Notes under the pieces: model-generated
What the model saw: only the letters and a program-made list of their open reading frames with translations
What the model was told of the DNA's origin: nothing
Database searches by the model: none
Part shown: positions 26,932 through 38,045 of the stretch, one piece after another
Numbering within the stretch: the stretch's first letter is position 1
How the letters are laid out: each line of letters begins with the position of its first letter
Program-made: the position numbers and the translations under genes
Assembly (NCBI GenBank): GCA_016705685.1
Contig: JADJLB010000001.1
Span: 310,001-374,000 of the forward strand
From: Propionivibrio sp.
GTDB lineage: Bacteria > Pseudomonadota > Gammaproteobacteria > Burkholderiales > Rhodocyclaceae
Reading direction: 5' to 3'
Length of the DNA: 64,000 bases

Positions 26932-27624
26932 TCATTCGGGCAGAGCCGAAAAACGGTATCCACTGCCGCGCACGGTCTGGATCAAGCGATCGTGCCCGGT
27001 TTGTTCCAGCGATGCGCGCAGACGGCGGATATGCACATCCACCGTCCGCTCTTCGACAAAAATGTGGTCGCCCCAGACCTGGTCAAGCAACTGGGTACGA
27101 CTGTGTACACGCTCGGCGTGCGTCATGAAGAAATGCAACAAGCGGAACTCGGTCGGCCCGAGATCCAGCGCCTGGCCGTTGCCCGATACCCGATGCGTGA
27201 CCGGGTCAACACGCAGGCCCTCAACTTCGACGCTATCTTCGGTCATCTGCGGCGCTCGACGGCGCAGAACGGCTTTGATACGGGCCAGCAGTTCACGTGG
27301 CGAAAAGGGCTTTGTCAGGTAATCGTCTGCGCCGGCTTCCAGTCCGGCCACCTTGTCGTGCTCTTCACCGCGTGCGGTAAGCATGATGATCGGCAAATAG
27401 CGCGTTCGTTCCACGCTACGCAAGCGTCGAGCATACTGAATACCGGTCATTCCGGGCAGCATCCAGTCGAGTAGCACGACATCGGGCAGGCTTTCGTTTA
27501 TGAGCCGAACGGCTTCCTCGGCGCTATCGGCGCGCATGGCGCGGTGCCCGGCCAGCTGCAAACTGGCAACAATCAGTTCCTGGATCGACGGCTCGTCTTC
27601 AACGACAAGGATGGTGGCTGACAT
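26932..27624 (-). CDS. phoB: Phosphate regulon response regulator PhoB
   Basis: OmpR-type response regulator, 230 aa. The receiver domain has the acidic pocket (VVEDEPSIQ), the phosphorylated Asp in VVLLDWMLPGMTG, and the conserved Lys in DDYLTKPFSPREL. The winged-helix DNA-binding domain ends with VDVHIRRLRASLEQTGHDRLIQTVRGSGYRF (blocks), matching PhoB. A near-consensus Pho box lies about 50 bases upstream on the same strand, indicating autoregulation. Confidence 0.95.
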   Translation of the reverse strand: MSATILVVEDEPSIQELIVASLQLAGHRAMRADSAEEAVRLINESLPDVVLLDWMLPGMTGIQYARRLRSVERTRYLPIIMLTARGEEHDKVAGLEAGADDYLTKPFSPRELLARIKAVLRRRAPQMTEDSVEVEGLRVDPVTHRVSGNGQALDLGPTEFRLLHFFMTHAERVHSRTQLLDQVWGDHIFVEERTVDVHIRRLRASLEQTGHDRLIQTVRGSGYRFSALPE

Positions 27625-27672
27625 GACAGGGTGACTCTCCGTAGTCTCGTGTTCCCAGTTTATTAAAGCCGG

Positions 27673-27690
27673 ATGACAAACTGATGACAG
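27673..27690 (-). promoter_or_regulatory. Pho box upstream of phoB
   Basis: On the minus strand the site reads CTGTCATCAGTTTGTCAT, two TGTCAT repeats separated by 5 bases, that is CTGTCAT-N4-TTGTCAT as in the E. coli Pho box. An AT-rich -10-like TTTAATAAA follows downstream, so the box is correctly placed for PhoB to activate phoBR. Confidence 0.75.
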
Positions 27691-27839
27691 GCTGTCGCTG
27701 ATGTAACTGCTGAAGGCAAATAATGAGGTTCTTGCTCGCGATTCGTATCACCATCGACCCGGCTTTGATCACGATCGCCGCGAATCCCCTGCCCAGCTTT
27801 GCGCTATGATAGCGTGTTCGATTACACAAGAAGGTTGCC

Positions 27840-28271
27840 ATGGCTGGACTCAACCCCGACACGCCGATACCGGTCGAGCTCAAACAGCACAAGAAGTCCC
27901 GTATTCTTGAACTGGTTTACGAAGACGGTCAGCGTTTTGAATTGCCTTATGAGTTCCTGCGCGTTTTTACGCCTTCGGCGGAGGCGCGTGGACATGGCGT
28001 TGGTCAGGAGACACTGCAAACCGGAAAGCGCGATGTGGATATTCTCGGCATCGAACCGGTCGGGAATTATGCGATCAAACCCGTTTTCTCGGATGGTCAT
28101 GATAGCGGTCTCTATTCCTGGGATGTGCTTCATACCCTTTGTGTCAATCAAGACGCGCTGTGGCAAGCCTACCTGGACAAATTGGCCGAACAAGGCGGGA
28201 GCCGCGACGCGGCGGACTGCCCCCCCGTCGCCAGCAAACCGGCGCCGTCTTGTGGCGCAGGCAAGCATTGA
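27840..28271 (+). CDS. DUF971-domain protein
   Basis: A 143-aa protein with the DUF971 (gamma-butyrobetaine hydroxylase N-terminal-like) fold: ILELVYEDGQRFELPYEFLRVFTPSAE in blocks, then VDILGIEPVGNYAIKPVFSDGHDSGLYSWD. The C-terminal tail contains single Cys residues (ADCPPV, APSCGAG). DUF971 is commonly found just before ubiE in betaproteobacteria, as here, 42 bases upstream. In other proteins the domain binds zinc or iron and assists iron-sulfur or cofactor chemistry; the role here is unknown. Confidence 0.88.
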   Translation: MAGLNPDTPIPVELKQHKKSRILELVYEDGQRFELPYEFLRVFTPSAEARGHGVGQETLQTGKRDVDILGIEPVGNYAIKPVFSDGHDSGLYSWDVLHTLCVNQDALWQAYLDKLAEQGGSRDAADCPPVASKPAPSCGAGKH

Positions 28272-28313
28272 TGTAGTTTCCGGCATCATCACTCACTGCA
28301 CAAGATCGACGTT

Positions 28314-29045
28314 ATGACAAAAACACACTTTGGCTTCGAGCAGGTAGCTGAAGCCGAAAAGGCGCGACGCGTCGCCGAGGTATTCGATTCGGTCGCCAAA
28401 CGCTACGACTTGATGAATGACCTCATGTCCGGTGGCATGCACCGGCTTTGGAAATCGTTCACTGTCGCGCGTAGTGGCGTCCGCGAGGGCGCACGCGTTC
28501 TGGATGTGGCCGGCGGCACGGGTGATCTTGCGCTGGCCTTTGCGCGCAAGGCCGGAAAAGGCGGAGAAGTCTGGCTGACCGACATTAACAATGCCATGCT
28601 GACCAACGGTCGGGATCGTCTCTGCGATAAAGGTTTTCTGATCCCGGTAGCGCAGTGCAATGCCGAGAAACTGCCTTTTCCCGATGACTATTTTGATTGC
28701 GTAAGCGTCGCCTTCGGATTGCGCAACATGACCCACAAAGCCGCCGCGCTGACCGAAATGCTGCGCGTCTTGCGCCCCGGAGGTCGGTTGCTGGTGCTGG
28801 AGTTCTCGCAGGTCTGGAAACCCCTCACGCCGATCTATGACTTCTATTCCTTCAAAGTCATACCTCGCATCGGCGAAATCGTAACCCAGGACGAGGCCAG
28901 CTACCGCTACCTGGCCGAGTCGATTCGCGTCCATCCGGATCAGGAAACGTTGAAGGGTATGATGGAGCACGCCGGTTTTGAAAAGGTTGAATACTTCAAC
29001 ATGGCCATGGGCGTTGTGGCGCTGCATCGCGGTTTCAAATTTTGA
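28314..29045 (+). CDS. ubiE: Ubiquinone/menaquinone C-methyltransferase
   Basis: SAM-dependent methyltransferase of quinone biosynthesis (UbiE), 243 aa, cytoplasmic. Diagnostic blocks are [25 protein letters not shown], the SAM motif [35 protein letters not shown], and [13 protein letters not shown] with [11 protein letters not shown]. Followed by the Tim44-like gene and ubiJ, so quinone synthesis genes cluster here. UbiE acts for both ubiquinone and menaquinone; the presence of fumarate reductase would favour a menaquinol or rhodoquinol supply, but that is inference. Confidence 0.96.
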   Translation: MTKTHFGFEQVAEAEKARRVAEVFDSVAKRYDLMNDLMSGGMHRLWKSFTVARSGVREGARVLDVAGGTGDLALAFARKAGKGGEVWLTDINNAMLTNGRDRLCDKGFLIPVAQCNAEKLPFPDDYFDCVSVAFGLRNMTHKAAALTEMLRVLRPGGRLLVLEFSQVWKPLTPIYDFYSFKVIPRIGEIVTQDEASYRYLAESIRVHPDQETLKGMMEHAGFEKVEYFNMAMGVVALHRGFKF

Positions 29046-29056
29046 TGGAGACGCAA

Positions 29057-29938
29057 ATGAAACGGTTATTTTTTATTTGTCTTACACTGGTTCTGACCTT
29101 GGCATTAGGTATGGGTGAGGCTGAAGCGGCGCGTCTGGGTGGCAGCAAATCTTTCGGGATGCAACGTCAATCCGTCGCGCCCAAGCCGGCAACGCCACCT
29201 TCTTCTCAGGCGACACCGGCACCGGCACCTTCACCCGCCAGCCCGGCACCCGCAGCAACCCCCAAGCGTAACTGGTTGGGGCCGCTGGCCGGTCTTGCCG
29301 CTGGCCTCGGTATTGCAGCCCTGCTTTCCCACTTTGGCCTGGGTGAGGGTATGGCCAATATCCTGATGATTGCCTTGCTGGTGATGGCTGCCGTTTTCAT
29401 TTTCAAATTCCTGTTTCGCCGCAAATCGGGTGAAACTCCGTTTTCTGGCCAGCCTGTCGAACCGATGCAGTACGCGAACGCCGGCAGTTCTCCTCACATG
29501 GCACCACCAGCAGTTTCACTACCGGGGCAGGTAGCGACTGCAACCACAGATTCAACTGGCCGCGTTCCCGCCGGTTTCGATACCGAGTCCTTTCTGCGTG
29601 TCGCAAAATTGAATTTTATTCGCTTGCAAGCGGCGAATGATGCCAAGAACCTTGACGATATCCGTGAATTTGTCAGCCCTGAAATGTTTGCCGAAATCAA
29701 GATGCAAATGGATGAGCGTGGAACTGCCCCTCAGCAAACTGATGTGGTTAGCCTGAACGCGGAACTTCTCGAAGTGAGCACCGAATCAACCCGTCATATT
29801 GCCAGCGTGCATTTCAGCGGGCTGATTAGCGAGGTGGCGGGAGCGGCAGCTGTTCCTTTCAACGAAGTGTGGAATTTATGCAAATCGACCGAGGGGAACA
29901 AGGGCTGGGTTGTCGCTGGAATCCAGCAGGTCAGTTAA
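29057..29938 (+). CDS. Tim44-like domain membrane protein
   Basis: A 293-aa protein, start ATG 29057 with GGAG at 29047-29050. It has a signal peptide (LFFICLTLVLTLALGMGEAEA), a low-complexity Ala/Pro segment, and a hydrophobic stretch with Gly-rich start (LGPLAGLAAGLGIAALLSHFGLG, then ILMIALLVMAAVFIFKFLF). A C-terminal Tim44-like domain follows (FLRVAKLNFIRLQAANDAKNLDDIREFVSPEMFAEI in blocks). Such proteins are common in betaproteobacteria next to ubiE/ubiJ; their function is unknown. Membrane-anchored domain facing either side of the inner membrane. Confidence 0.88.
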   Translation: MKRLFFICLTLVLTLALGMGEAEAARLGGSKSFGMQRQSVAPKPATPPSSQATPAPAPSPASPAPAATPKRNWLGPLAGLAAGLGIAALLSHFGLGEGMANILMIALLVMAAVFIFKFLFRRKSGETPFSGQPVEPMQYANAGSSPHMAPPAVSLPGQVATATTDSTGRVPAGFDTESFLRVAKLNFIRLQAANDAKNLDDIREFVSPEMFAEIKMQMDERGTAPQQTDVVSLNAELLEVSTESTRHIASVHFSGLISEVAGAAAVPFNEVWNLCKSTEGNKGWVVAGIQQVS

Positions 29939-29960
29939 CTCCGATATTGTCTTATTGCCT

Positions 29961-30539
29961 ATGCTGGCCGATGCGGCGCTGGGAATTGTCAATCACTTAC
30001 TCACAAGTGAAGGATGGGCGCGCGACCGCCTAAAGGTGTTTGCCGGAAGAAAAGTTCGTCTTGAACAAGGCGTACTGAAGCTGACATTGGCGATTACGCC
30101 CACCGGGCTCTTAGATTCATCCGGGGAGCAAGATCCGGTGGACGTAAGCATCGCGCTGCCAGCCGATGCGCCGTTTCGCGTTCTGATCGACGGCCCTTCG
30201 CTTTTTGCATCTGCGCAGATCAACGGCTCGGCCGAGCTTGCTGAAACTCTCGGCTTTGTTTTCCGGAATATGCACTGGGACGTTGAAAGCGACCTCTCAC
30301 CTCTGGTGGGTGACATCGCCGCGCATCGCCTTGTTGAAGGCAGCAAGGCAGTGGTCAAATGGCATCAGAAGAGAGCCGAAAACCTCGCGCTAAATCTGGC
30401 TGAGTATTTCACCGAGGAGAATCCACGCATAAGCCGTCGCCGTGACATTTCGAACTTTTGCAGCGAAGTTGAAAGTCTACGCAAAGCGCTGGAACTGATC
30501 GAACAGCGGGTGGCCGCCATGGAAATGCCGCGGCCATAA
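29961..30539 (+). CDS. ubiJ: Ubiquinone biosynthesis accessory factor UbiJ
   Basis: A 192-aa SCP2-domain protein that binds the lipid intermediates of ubiquinone synthesis and organises the Ubi complex. The SCP2 fold is visible in the N-terminal half (VRLEQGVLKLTLAI, FRVLIDGPSLFASAQINGSAELAETLGFVF). The C-terminus has a helix ending in a coiled coil (FCSEVESLRKALELIEQRVAAME), as in UbiJ. ATG 29961 begins MLADAALGIVNHLL; a longer frame at 29910 lies inside the Tim44-like gene and is less likely. The usual ubiE-ubiJ-ubiB order is cut here by the convergent ATP synthase operon. Confidence 0.87.
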   Translation: MLADAALGIVNHLLTSEGWARDRLKVFAGRKVRLEQGVLKLTLAITPTGLLDSSGEQDPVDVSIALPADAPFRVLIDGPSLFASAQINGSAELAETLGFVFRNMHWDVESDLSPLVGDIAAHRLVEGSKAVVKWHQKRAENLALNLAEYFTEENPRISRRRDISNFCSEVESLRKALELIEQRVAAMEMPRP

Positions 30540-30561
30540 AAAAGCAGGCGCAAGCGCCTGC
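30537..30561 (-). terminator. Intrinsic terminator of the ATP synthase operon
   Basis: A perfect 8-bp stem GCAGGCGC/GCGCCTGC with a 2-base loop lies at 30544-30561. On the minus strand it is followed by a run of T (complement of AAAAAA at 30538-30543), so it terminates the operon after atpC, and the hairpin can also protect the ubiJ transcript from the other side. Confidence 0.82.
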
Positions 30562-30596
30562 ATTCGAATAACCGGGGAGAACAATCTCTCTTGTGG

Positions 30597-31019
30597 TCAG
30601 TGGTGCTTGCGAACGCGCTTGAGCGTTTGCAACTGGGCCACCGCTTGCGCCAGTTCGGCTTCGGCCGTTGCAATGTTGACATCGGCACTACGGTTCATCA
30701 AGGCTTCTTCGGCACGACGCTTGGCTTCGATCGACTTGGCCTCATCCAGGTCATGAGCGCGTATCGCCGTATCCGCGAGCAAGGTAATCAGCGCCGGCTG
30801 CACCTCGAGCACTCCACCGGAAACGTAAACCAGCTCATACTCTTCGCGGTCGGGAATTTTCAGACGAACGGTGCCCGGTTTGATACGGGTCAGTAGCGGT
30901 GTATGGCGCGGGTAGATACCCAACTCGCCGGCCTCGCCAGGAAACACCGCGAATTCGGTCTCGCCGGAGAAAATCAGTTCTTCGGCACTAACAACATCAA
31001 CATGAACTCTGAGTGGCAT
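30597..31019 (-). CDS. atpC: ATP synthase F1 epsilon subunit
   Basis: Epsilon subunit of the F1 rotor stalk, 140 aa. The N-terminal beta-sandwich begins [21 protein letters not shown] and has [19 protein letters not shown] and [12 protein letters not shown]. The C-terminal helical hairpin ([29 protein letters not shown]) is full length. It is the last gene of the operon, with a terminator just after it. Confidence 0.96.
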   Translation of the reverse strand: MPLRVHVDVVSAEELIFSGETEFAVFPGEAGELGIYPRHTPLLTRIKPGTVRLKIPDREEYELVYVSGGVLEVQPALITLLADTAIRAHDLDEAKSIEAKRRAEEALMNRSADVNIATAEAELAQAVAQLQTLKRVRKHH

Positions 31020-31089
31020 CTTTTCCTTCCCCTGCGCAGGTCATGCCCCATGAAATGTGACAGACGCGACGCTTACGGATGAGTTGAGC

Positions 31090-32526
<1,437 letters not shown>

Positions 32527-33393
32527 TCAGACAGCCGCAGCGCCGCTGACAATTTCTGAAAGCTCTTTGGTAATCGCTGCCTGGCGAGCCTTGTTGTATA
32601 CCAGCTTGAGCTCGCCAATCACGTCCTTTGCATTGTCTGAAGCGGACTTCATGGCGACCATGCGCGCGCTTTGCTCGGACGCCATGTTCTCGGCGACAGC
32701 CTGATACAGCATCGCCTCGACGTAGCGGAGTAGAAGATCGTCGATAACCGACTTGGTATCCGGCTCGTAAATGTAATCCCAACGGTTGCGGCTGCTGCTC
32801 CCCATGAGTTCGCCCGAGAGGGGTAACAACTGTTCGACGACCGGTTCCTGCTTCATGGTGTTGACGAAGCGGTTATATGCGATGTACAAGACGTCGATTT
32901 CACCTTTGACATATGCATCGAACTGGGCTTTGGCCGGACCGATCAGCTTTTCAAGATGCGGCGTATCCCCCAAACCAATGACTTGCGAGACGATGTTTGC
33001 ACCGGCGCGCATCATGAATCCGAAGCCTTTGTTGCCGATGGCGGTGACCAGAAGTTTCTTTCCTTCGGCGTCCCATTCCTTCATTCTGCCGAGCGCAAGA
33101 CGAAGTACGTTGGTATTCAGCCCGCCGCATAAGCCCTTATCCGAGGTGACCATGATCAGGCCGACCGCCTTCACCTGCTCGCGCTTTTCGAGAAAAGGGT
33201 GGCTGTAATCCGTTAGGGCGTGCGACAGATTCCCGGCCACACGCCTGATTTTCTCGCCGTAGGGACGGGCGACACGCATTCGATCCTGCGCCTTACGCAT
33301 TTTCGAAGCGGCCACCATCTCCATGGCCTTGGTGATCTTGCGCGTGCTTTCGACGCTCTTGATCTTGTTTCGGATTTCCTTGCCGCTTGCCAT
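32527..33393 (-). CDS. atpG: ATP synthase F1 gamma subunit
   Basis: Central rotor shaft, 288 aa. The N-terminal coiled coil is recognised by [33 protein letters not shown] (family start, in part) and the middle domain by [14 protein letters not shown]. The C-terminal helix is [35 protein letters not shown] (in part), again full length. It sits between atpA and atpD. Confidence 0.97.
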   Translation of the reverse strand: MASGKEIRNKIKSVESTRKITKAMEMVAASKMRKAQDRMRVARPYGEKIRRVAGNLSHALTDYSHPFLEKREQVKAVGLIMVTSDKGLCGGLNTNVLRLALGRMKEWDAEGKKLLVTAIGNKGFGFMMRAGANIVSQVIGLGDTPHLEKLIGPAKAQFDAYVKGEIDVLYIAYNRFVNTMKQEPVVEQLLPLSGELMGSSSRNRWDYIYEPDTKSVIDDLLLRYVEAMLYQAVAENMASEQSARMVAMKSASDNAKDVIGELKLVYNKARQAAITKELSEIVSGAAAV

Positions 33394-33415
33394 GACGATC
33401 TATCTCCCTGATCGA

Positions 33416-34954
33416 TCAGGCCAATGCGGCCTTGAACTCCTCGATCGCCTTGGCGAGCTCCTGCTCGGCACCAGCATCAAGTTCTTTGCTCGACTCAATC
33501 TTGCTCACGAGCGCGGCATATTTCTGCTTAACGAAGCCTTGCAGCTGCTTCTCGGTATCCAGTGCCTTCTTGACGTCAACATCGTCGAAATAGCCCTTGT
33601 CAACCGCGTATAGAGTGATCGCCATCTCCGAGACGGCTAACGGTGAATACTGCGACTGCTTCATCAACTCGGTAACCAGCCGGCCACGATCGAGCTGCTT
33701 GCGGGTCGCCTCGTCAAGATCAGACGCAAATTGCGCAAAGGCCGCAAGTTCGCGATACTGGGCGAGCGCCAAGCGGACGCCGCCGCCGAGTTTCTTGATG
33801 ACTTTGGTCTGAGCCGCACCACCGACGCGCGACACCGAAATACCGGCATCGATAGCGGGGCGGACACCTGAGTTGAAGAGGTCCGTATCCAGGAAGATCT
33901 GGCCGTCGGTAATCGAAATCACGTTGGTCGGGACGAAAGCCGAAACGTCGCCCGCCTGTGTTTCAATTACCGGCAACGCGGTCAGCGAACCGGTTTTCCC
34001 CTTGACTTCACCGTTGGTAAACCTTTCGACCCACGCTTCCGAAACGCGAGCGGCACGTTCGAGCAAACGGGAGTGCAAATAGAACACGTCGCCCGGATAC
34101 GCTTCGCGCCCCGGCGGGCGACGCAACAGCAACGATACCTGACGGTAGGCCCAAGCCTGCTTGGTCAGATCGTCGTAAATGATCAGCGCGTCCTGCCCGC
34201 GATCACGGAAGTACTCGCCCATCGTGCAGCCCGAGTAGGGCGCAATAAACTGCAGGGCGGCCGACTCGGCGGCCGTCGCGGCAACGATAATCGTGTATTC
34301 CATCGCGCCGTGTTCTTCCAGCCTGCGCAACACGTTGGCAACGGTCGATGCTTTCTGACCGATGGCGACGTAGATACACATCAGATCCTTGCCCTTCTGG
34401 TTGATGATGGTATCAACCGCCACAGCCGTCTTGCCGGTCTGGCGGTCGCCAATGATCAGCTCACGCTGGCCACGACCAATCGGAACCATTGCGTCAATGG
34501 ATTTCAACCCGGTTTGTACGGGTTGCGATACCGACTTGCGCCAGATCACGCCCGGAGCAACCTTTTCAATTTTGTCGGTCAGCTTTGCATTGACCGGTCC
34601 TTTGCCGTCGATCGGCTGACCAAGCGAATTGACCACGCGGCCCAGAAGTTCCGGGCCTACCGGCACTTCAAGGATGCGCCCGGTCGTCTTGACCGAATCG
34701 CCTTCCGTGATATGTTCGTATTCGCCAAGAACCACGGCGCCTACCGAGTCGCGCTCGAGGTTGAGCGCCATGCCGAAAGCGCCGCCGGGGAATTCGAGCA
34801 TTTCGCCCTGCATGACATCGGCCAGACCGTGCACACGACAAATTCCATCAGTCACTGAGACAACCGTTCCCTGCGTGCGGGTTTCGGCGCCTACGTCCAG
34901 ATTCTGAATCTTGCTCTTGATCAGTTCACTGATCTCGGAAGGATTCAATTGCAT
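33416..34954 (-). CDS. atpA: ATP synthase F1 alpha subunit
   Basis: Non-catalytic nucleotide-binding alpha subunit, 512 aa. N-terminal [19 protein letters not shown] is typical. Walker A is [15 protein letters not shown], and the Arg finger region is in SISDG-like [25 protein letters not shown] with [14 protein letters not shown]. The length matches the family. Downstream atpG follows after 22 bases. Confidence 0.97.
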   Translation of the reverse strand: MQLNPSEISELIKSKIQNLDVGAETRTQGTVVSVTDGICRVHGLADVMQGEMLEFPGGAFGMALNLERDSVGAVVLGEYEHITEGDSVKTTGRILEVPVGPELLGRVVNSLGQPIDGKGPVNAKLTDKIEKVAPGVIWRKSVSQPVQTGLKSIDAMVPIGRGQRELIIGDRQTGKTAVAVDTIINQKGKDLMCIYVAIGQKASTVANVLRRLEEHGAMEYTIIVAATAAESAALQFIAPYSGCTMGEYFRDRGQDALIIYDDLTKQAWAYRQVSLLLRRPPGREAYPGDVFYLHSRLLERAARVSEAWVERFTNGEVKGKTGSLTALPVIETQAGDVSAFVPTNVISITDGQIFLDTDLFNSGVRPAIDAGISVSRVGGAAQTKVIKKLGGGVRLALAQYRELAAFAQFASDLDEATRKQLDRGRLVTELMKQSQYSPLAVSEMAITLYAVDKGYFDDVDVKKALDTEKQLQGFVKQKYAALVSKIESSKELDAGAEQELAKAIEEFKAALA

Positions 34955-34963
34955 GAATTTCTC

Positions 34964-35500
34964 CTAGTTCTTAAGCGCCGTGGCCATTGCTTCCAGCTTG
35001 CCGCGAACGGAAGCATCAAGCACTTGGTCACCTACTGCCACCTTGACCCCGCCAATCAGCGCTTCATCCACCTCGACGCGAGGCTGGAGTTTGCTACCAA
35101 AATGGGTTTCAAGCTGGCTCATCAGATTTTTCAGTTGCGCATTATCGAGAGGAAAGGCACTGGTTACAACAGCCTCCTTGACCCCTTCGTCTGCACTCTT
35201 GAGCTGCTCGTAGATTTCCTGAATTTGCAACAGGACATCGAGTCGTTCGTTTTCGGCCAGAATACCGATAAAAGAAACCAGCTCCTTGTTGCCGGCTTCG
35301 CCGGAAAGAGAAACGAACAGATTCGCGACCTGTCCAGCGGAAAATTTCGGGTTGCCGACAACCTTGGTCATTTCAGCATCTTGCGCGATCGCCGCAAGGC
35401 GCTGCAATCGACCTGACCAGGCTGCCAGCGCCTTGCTTTCCCGCGCCAGCCGGAATACGGCCTGGGCATAGGGTCGGGCGATGGTGACGGATTCAGCCAT
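34964..35500 (-). CDS. atpH: ATP synthase F1 delta subunit
   Basis: Peripheral stalk delta subunit (OSCP), 178 aa, connecting b to alpha. N-terminal TIARPYAQAVFRLARESKALAAW and C-terminal FGSKLQPRVEVDEALIGGVKVAVGDQVLDASVRGKLEAMA (block) are the family signatures. Located between atpF and atpA, with small gaps of 5 and 9 bases. Confidence 0.96.
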   Translation of the reverse strand: MAESVTIARPYAQAVFRLARESKALAAWSGRLQRLAAIAQDAEMTKVVGNPKFSAGQVANLFVSLSGEAGNKELVSFIGILAENERLDVLLQIQEIYEQLKSADEGVKEAVVTSAFPLDNAQLKNLMSQLETHFGSKLQPRVEVDEALIGGVKVAVGDQVLDASVRGKLEAMATALKN

Positions 35501-35505
35501 GAGCG

Positions 35506-35976
35506 TTACAGATCCTGTTTGATCGCGGCAAGAATACTGGCATGTGCCTTGGCATCGACTTCGCGACGCAAAATCTTCTCGGCACCAGCGACGGCCAGCT
35601 CGGCAACGCGTTCCCGCAGGGATTCCTTGACCCGTGCTGCTTCCTGTTCGATTTCTGCCTTGGAACCGGCGACGACCTTATCTGCTTCGGTCTTGGCTTG
35701 CACTTTGGCCGCCTCGATGATTTCCTGGGCGCGTTTCTCAGCTTGGGCAATAACCTCGGCGGCTTTTTCCTTGCCCTCGCGTACGGATTCGGCAGAATGC
35801 TTGGAAGCCAGTTCCAAGCTATGTCGACCACGCTCTGCGGCGGCGAGACCGTCGGCGATCTTTGTTGCACGTTCGTCAAGCGCCTTCATGATGGGCGGCC
35901 ACACAAACTTCATGGTAAACCACGCCAGTATGAAGAACACAACGAGTTGAGCAAACAGAGTTGCGTTCAGATTCAC
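35506..35976 (-). CDS. atpF: ATP synthase F0 b subunit
   Basis: Peripheral stalk b subunit, 156 aa, with an N-terminal membrane helix ([29 protein letters not shown] in part). A long charged helix that dimerises as a right-handed coiled coil follows ([41 protein letters not shown] in part). Only one b gene is present, as in heterotrophic proteobacteria. Confidence 0.96.
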   Translation of the reverse strand: MNLNATLFAQLVVFFILAWFTMKFVWPPIMKALDERATKIADGLAAAERGRHSLELASKHSAESVREGKEKAAEVIAQAEKRAQEIIEAAKVQAKTEADKVVAGSKAEIEQEAARVKESLRERVAELAVAGAEKILRREVDAKAHASILAAIKQDL

Positions 35977-36016
35977 GGTTTATCTTCCCTCTGTAAGGTT
36001 GATGGGAGATGTCCGA

Positions 36017-36292
<276 letters not shown>

Positions 36293-36320
36293 TTAACAAT
36301 CAGAACAACAAACCAAAACC

Positions 36321-37190
36321 TTAGTGACCTTCATGCGCCTGGCCGATATAGACCAAGGCCAGCATCATGAAAATAAAAGCCTGCAGCAAGACAATCAGGA
36401 TATGAAAAACAGCCCATGCCGACCCGGCGAGCACGTGACCGATCCACAGCAAAGGCCCGGTCGCGCCCTCCGACCCACCATAGGCCGCTCCCATCAAGGC
36501 GATCAGCATAAAAAGCAATTCGCCGGCGTACATGTTGCCAAACAAACGCATCCCGTGCGAAACGGTCTTGGACAGAAATTCGATCATCTGCATCAGGAAA
36601 TTGGGGAGATAAAGCAAGGGGTGATTGCCAAACGGCGCCGTAAAGAGTTCGTGTATCCAACCCCCCAGGCCCTTGACCTTGATGTTGTACCAGACACAAA
36701 GCACGAGCACACCGAGCGACATGCCAAGTGTCCCGTTGAGATCCGCGGTAGGCACCACGCGCAGAAAAGCATGGGGATTGCCGGTGATGCTCTGCCAAAT
36801 CCTTGGCAACAGATCGACCGGCAGGAAATCCATCGAATTCATCAGGAAGATCCAGACAAACACGGTCAATCCGAGAGGCGCCACAAACTGGCGGGACTGC
36901 TTATTGTGAATGATGGCCTTGGCCTGGCTGTCTACCATTTCAAGCAGGATTTCGAGCGCCGCCTGGACACGGCCGGGAACACCAGCACTTGCGTTCTTTG
37001 CCACACGGAACATGAACAACAGCCCGAGCACGCCCATCAGGATCGAAAAAAAGAGGGTATCGAGATTGATGACGCTGAAATCGACAATCGACGCCTGCGC
37101 GTGCCCAGAGGTATTTAACTGGGTCAGGTGGTGAACGACGTATTCACCAGCGTTTGGGGCGTTTGCTGCTGCTTCGTGACCAGTAGCCAT
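36321..37190 (-). CDS. atpB: ATP synthase F0 a subunit
   Basis: Stator a subunit, 289 aa with about five to six membrane helices. The essential Arg lies in SKTVSHGMRLFGNMYAGELLFMLIALMG. A hydrophilic N-terminal segment precedes the first helix (MATGHEAAANAPNAGEYVVHHLTQLN in part), as in betaproteobacterial homologues. atpI is immediately upstream (2 bases). Confidence 0.96.
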   Translation of the reverse strand: MATGHEAAANAPNAGEYVVHHLTQLNTSGHAQASIVDFSVINLDTLFFSILMGVLGLLFMFRVAKNASAGVPGRVQAALEILLEMVDSQAKAIIHNKQSRQFVAPLGLTVFVWIFLMNSMDFLPVDLLPRIWQSITGNPHAFLRVVPTADLNGTLGMSLGVLVLCVWYNIKVKGLGGWIHELFTAPFGNHPLLYLPNFLMQMIEFLSKTVSHGMRLFGNMYAGELLFMLIALMGAAYGGSEGATGPLLWIGHVLAGSAWAVFHILIVLLQAFIFMMLALVYIGQAHEGH

Positions 37191-37192
37191 GA

Positions 37193-37534
37193 TCAGGACT
37201 TTTTCCAGAAAGCCAAGAAACCCGCTTGCAATGCAAGCACCAGTCCGATCAGCATGGCAGGTCCGTGCAAATCGGCGTATTCACTTACTATCAGGACCAG
37301 TAGCCCGGTCGTTGCTGCAATCTTGACAAATTCGCCAAGAAAGAAATTGGCAGGGTATGAAGCGCCGGGGCGATTAGCCACGATCTTCAGCCGCAGAGCA
37401 AACAATAAATTGGGCAAGACACAAGCCAAACCACCCAATACCGCCGACACCACTCCCCGCGTTCCCGCAAACAACCCAGCCGCCAATGCCGCTATTACTG
37501 TTGCTCCAGCTTGCAAAAAAATAGCTCTGAACAT
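37193..37534 (-). CDS. atpI: ATP synthase accessory protein AtpI
   Basis: Small hydrophobic protein of the atp operon, 113 aa with four predicted membrane helices (VIAALAAGLFAGTRGVVSAVLGGLACVLPNLLFALRL and TTGLLVLIVSEYADLHGPAMLIGLVLALQAGFLAFW in parts). AtpI helps assemble the c-ring or with Mg2+ uptake in relatives. It is the first gene of the operon; the promoter should be in the AT-rich gap to its right. Confidence 0.9.
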   Translation of the reverse strand: MFRAIFLQAGATVIAALAAGLFAGTRGVVSAVLGGLACVLPNLLFALRLKIVANRPGASYPANFFLGEFVKIAATTGLLVLIVSEYADLHGPAMLIGLVLALQAGFLAFWKKS

Positions 37535-38045
37535 TTATAAATATAATAACACGGCTATCTGCAGCAAGTCGTCTGGTTAACTATAAGACTTTTAATAATT
37601 GGCGTCAATGATTATTGGCTGGAAGCGGAATTATATCACTTCACCTTTCTTCAAGCAGGGTCAATTTACCGCTCCCAAGGGCAATAATCTCACAAGAAAT
37701 CTTCAAATTTTAGACAACTTATCTTGTACAATCAAAACCTTGCAATCATTCTCGGCACTCGCCTCTGGAAATGCAAGTTAGTTCTTCAAGGCGCCGGGGT
37801 CAAAGTAAACATCTGATAAGGCCATCGACAACAGACCTATAGGCTGAAATGGCCTTAACCGTGAAATCTGCGGCACGCCCAGTGACGATGGAGCTAGCCC
37901 AGCCGATACCATCAGAACCTGAATCCAGGCACGTGGCTGGAATAGGCTAACGCGTGTTTTTCCGGTAGAGTTCGACGGGAACTCCTGGATGTCGCGGCAA
38001 CGGTTTGAGGCTTGGCCAACCTGGGGTCTTATCGGAAGTCATAAC
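37535..38045. other. AT-rich gap between atpI and the PilZ gene
   Basis: The first 230 bases (37535-37770) are clearly richer in A+T than the surrounding genes and contain short A- and T-runs. They probably hold the minus-strand atp promoter, but no convincing -35/-10 pair could be picked. The second part (about 37790-37985) is of average composition without a gene or hairpin that I can support. The usual parA-parB-gidB genes upstream of atpI in many betaproteobacteria are absent here. Confidence 0.5.

Noticed and set aside
36324..37118. A 264-codon plus-strand frame opposite atpB
   Set aside because: Product is polar His/Gln-rich noise antisense to a clear atpB.
37790..37985. Possible riboswitch (c-di-GMP type) before the PilZ gene
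   Set aside because: Looked for GEMM core sequences and did not find them; only scattered partial similarity.
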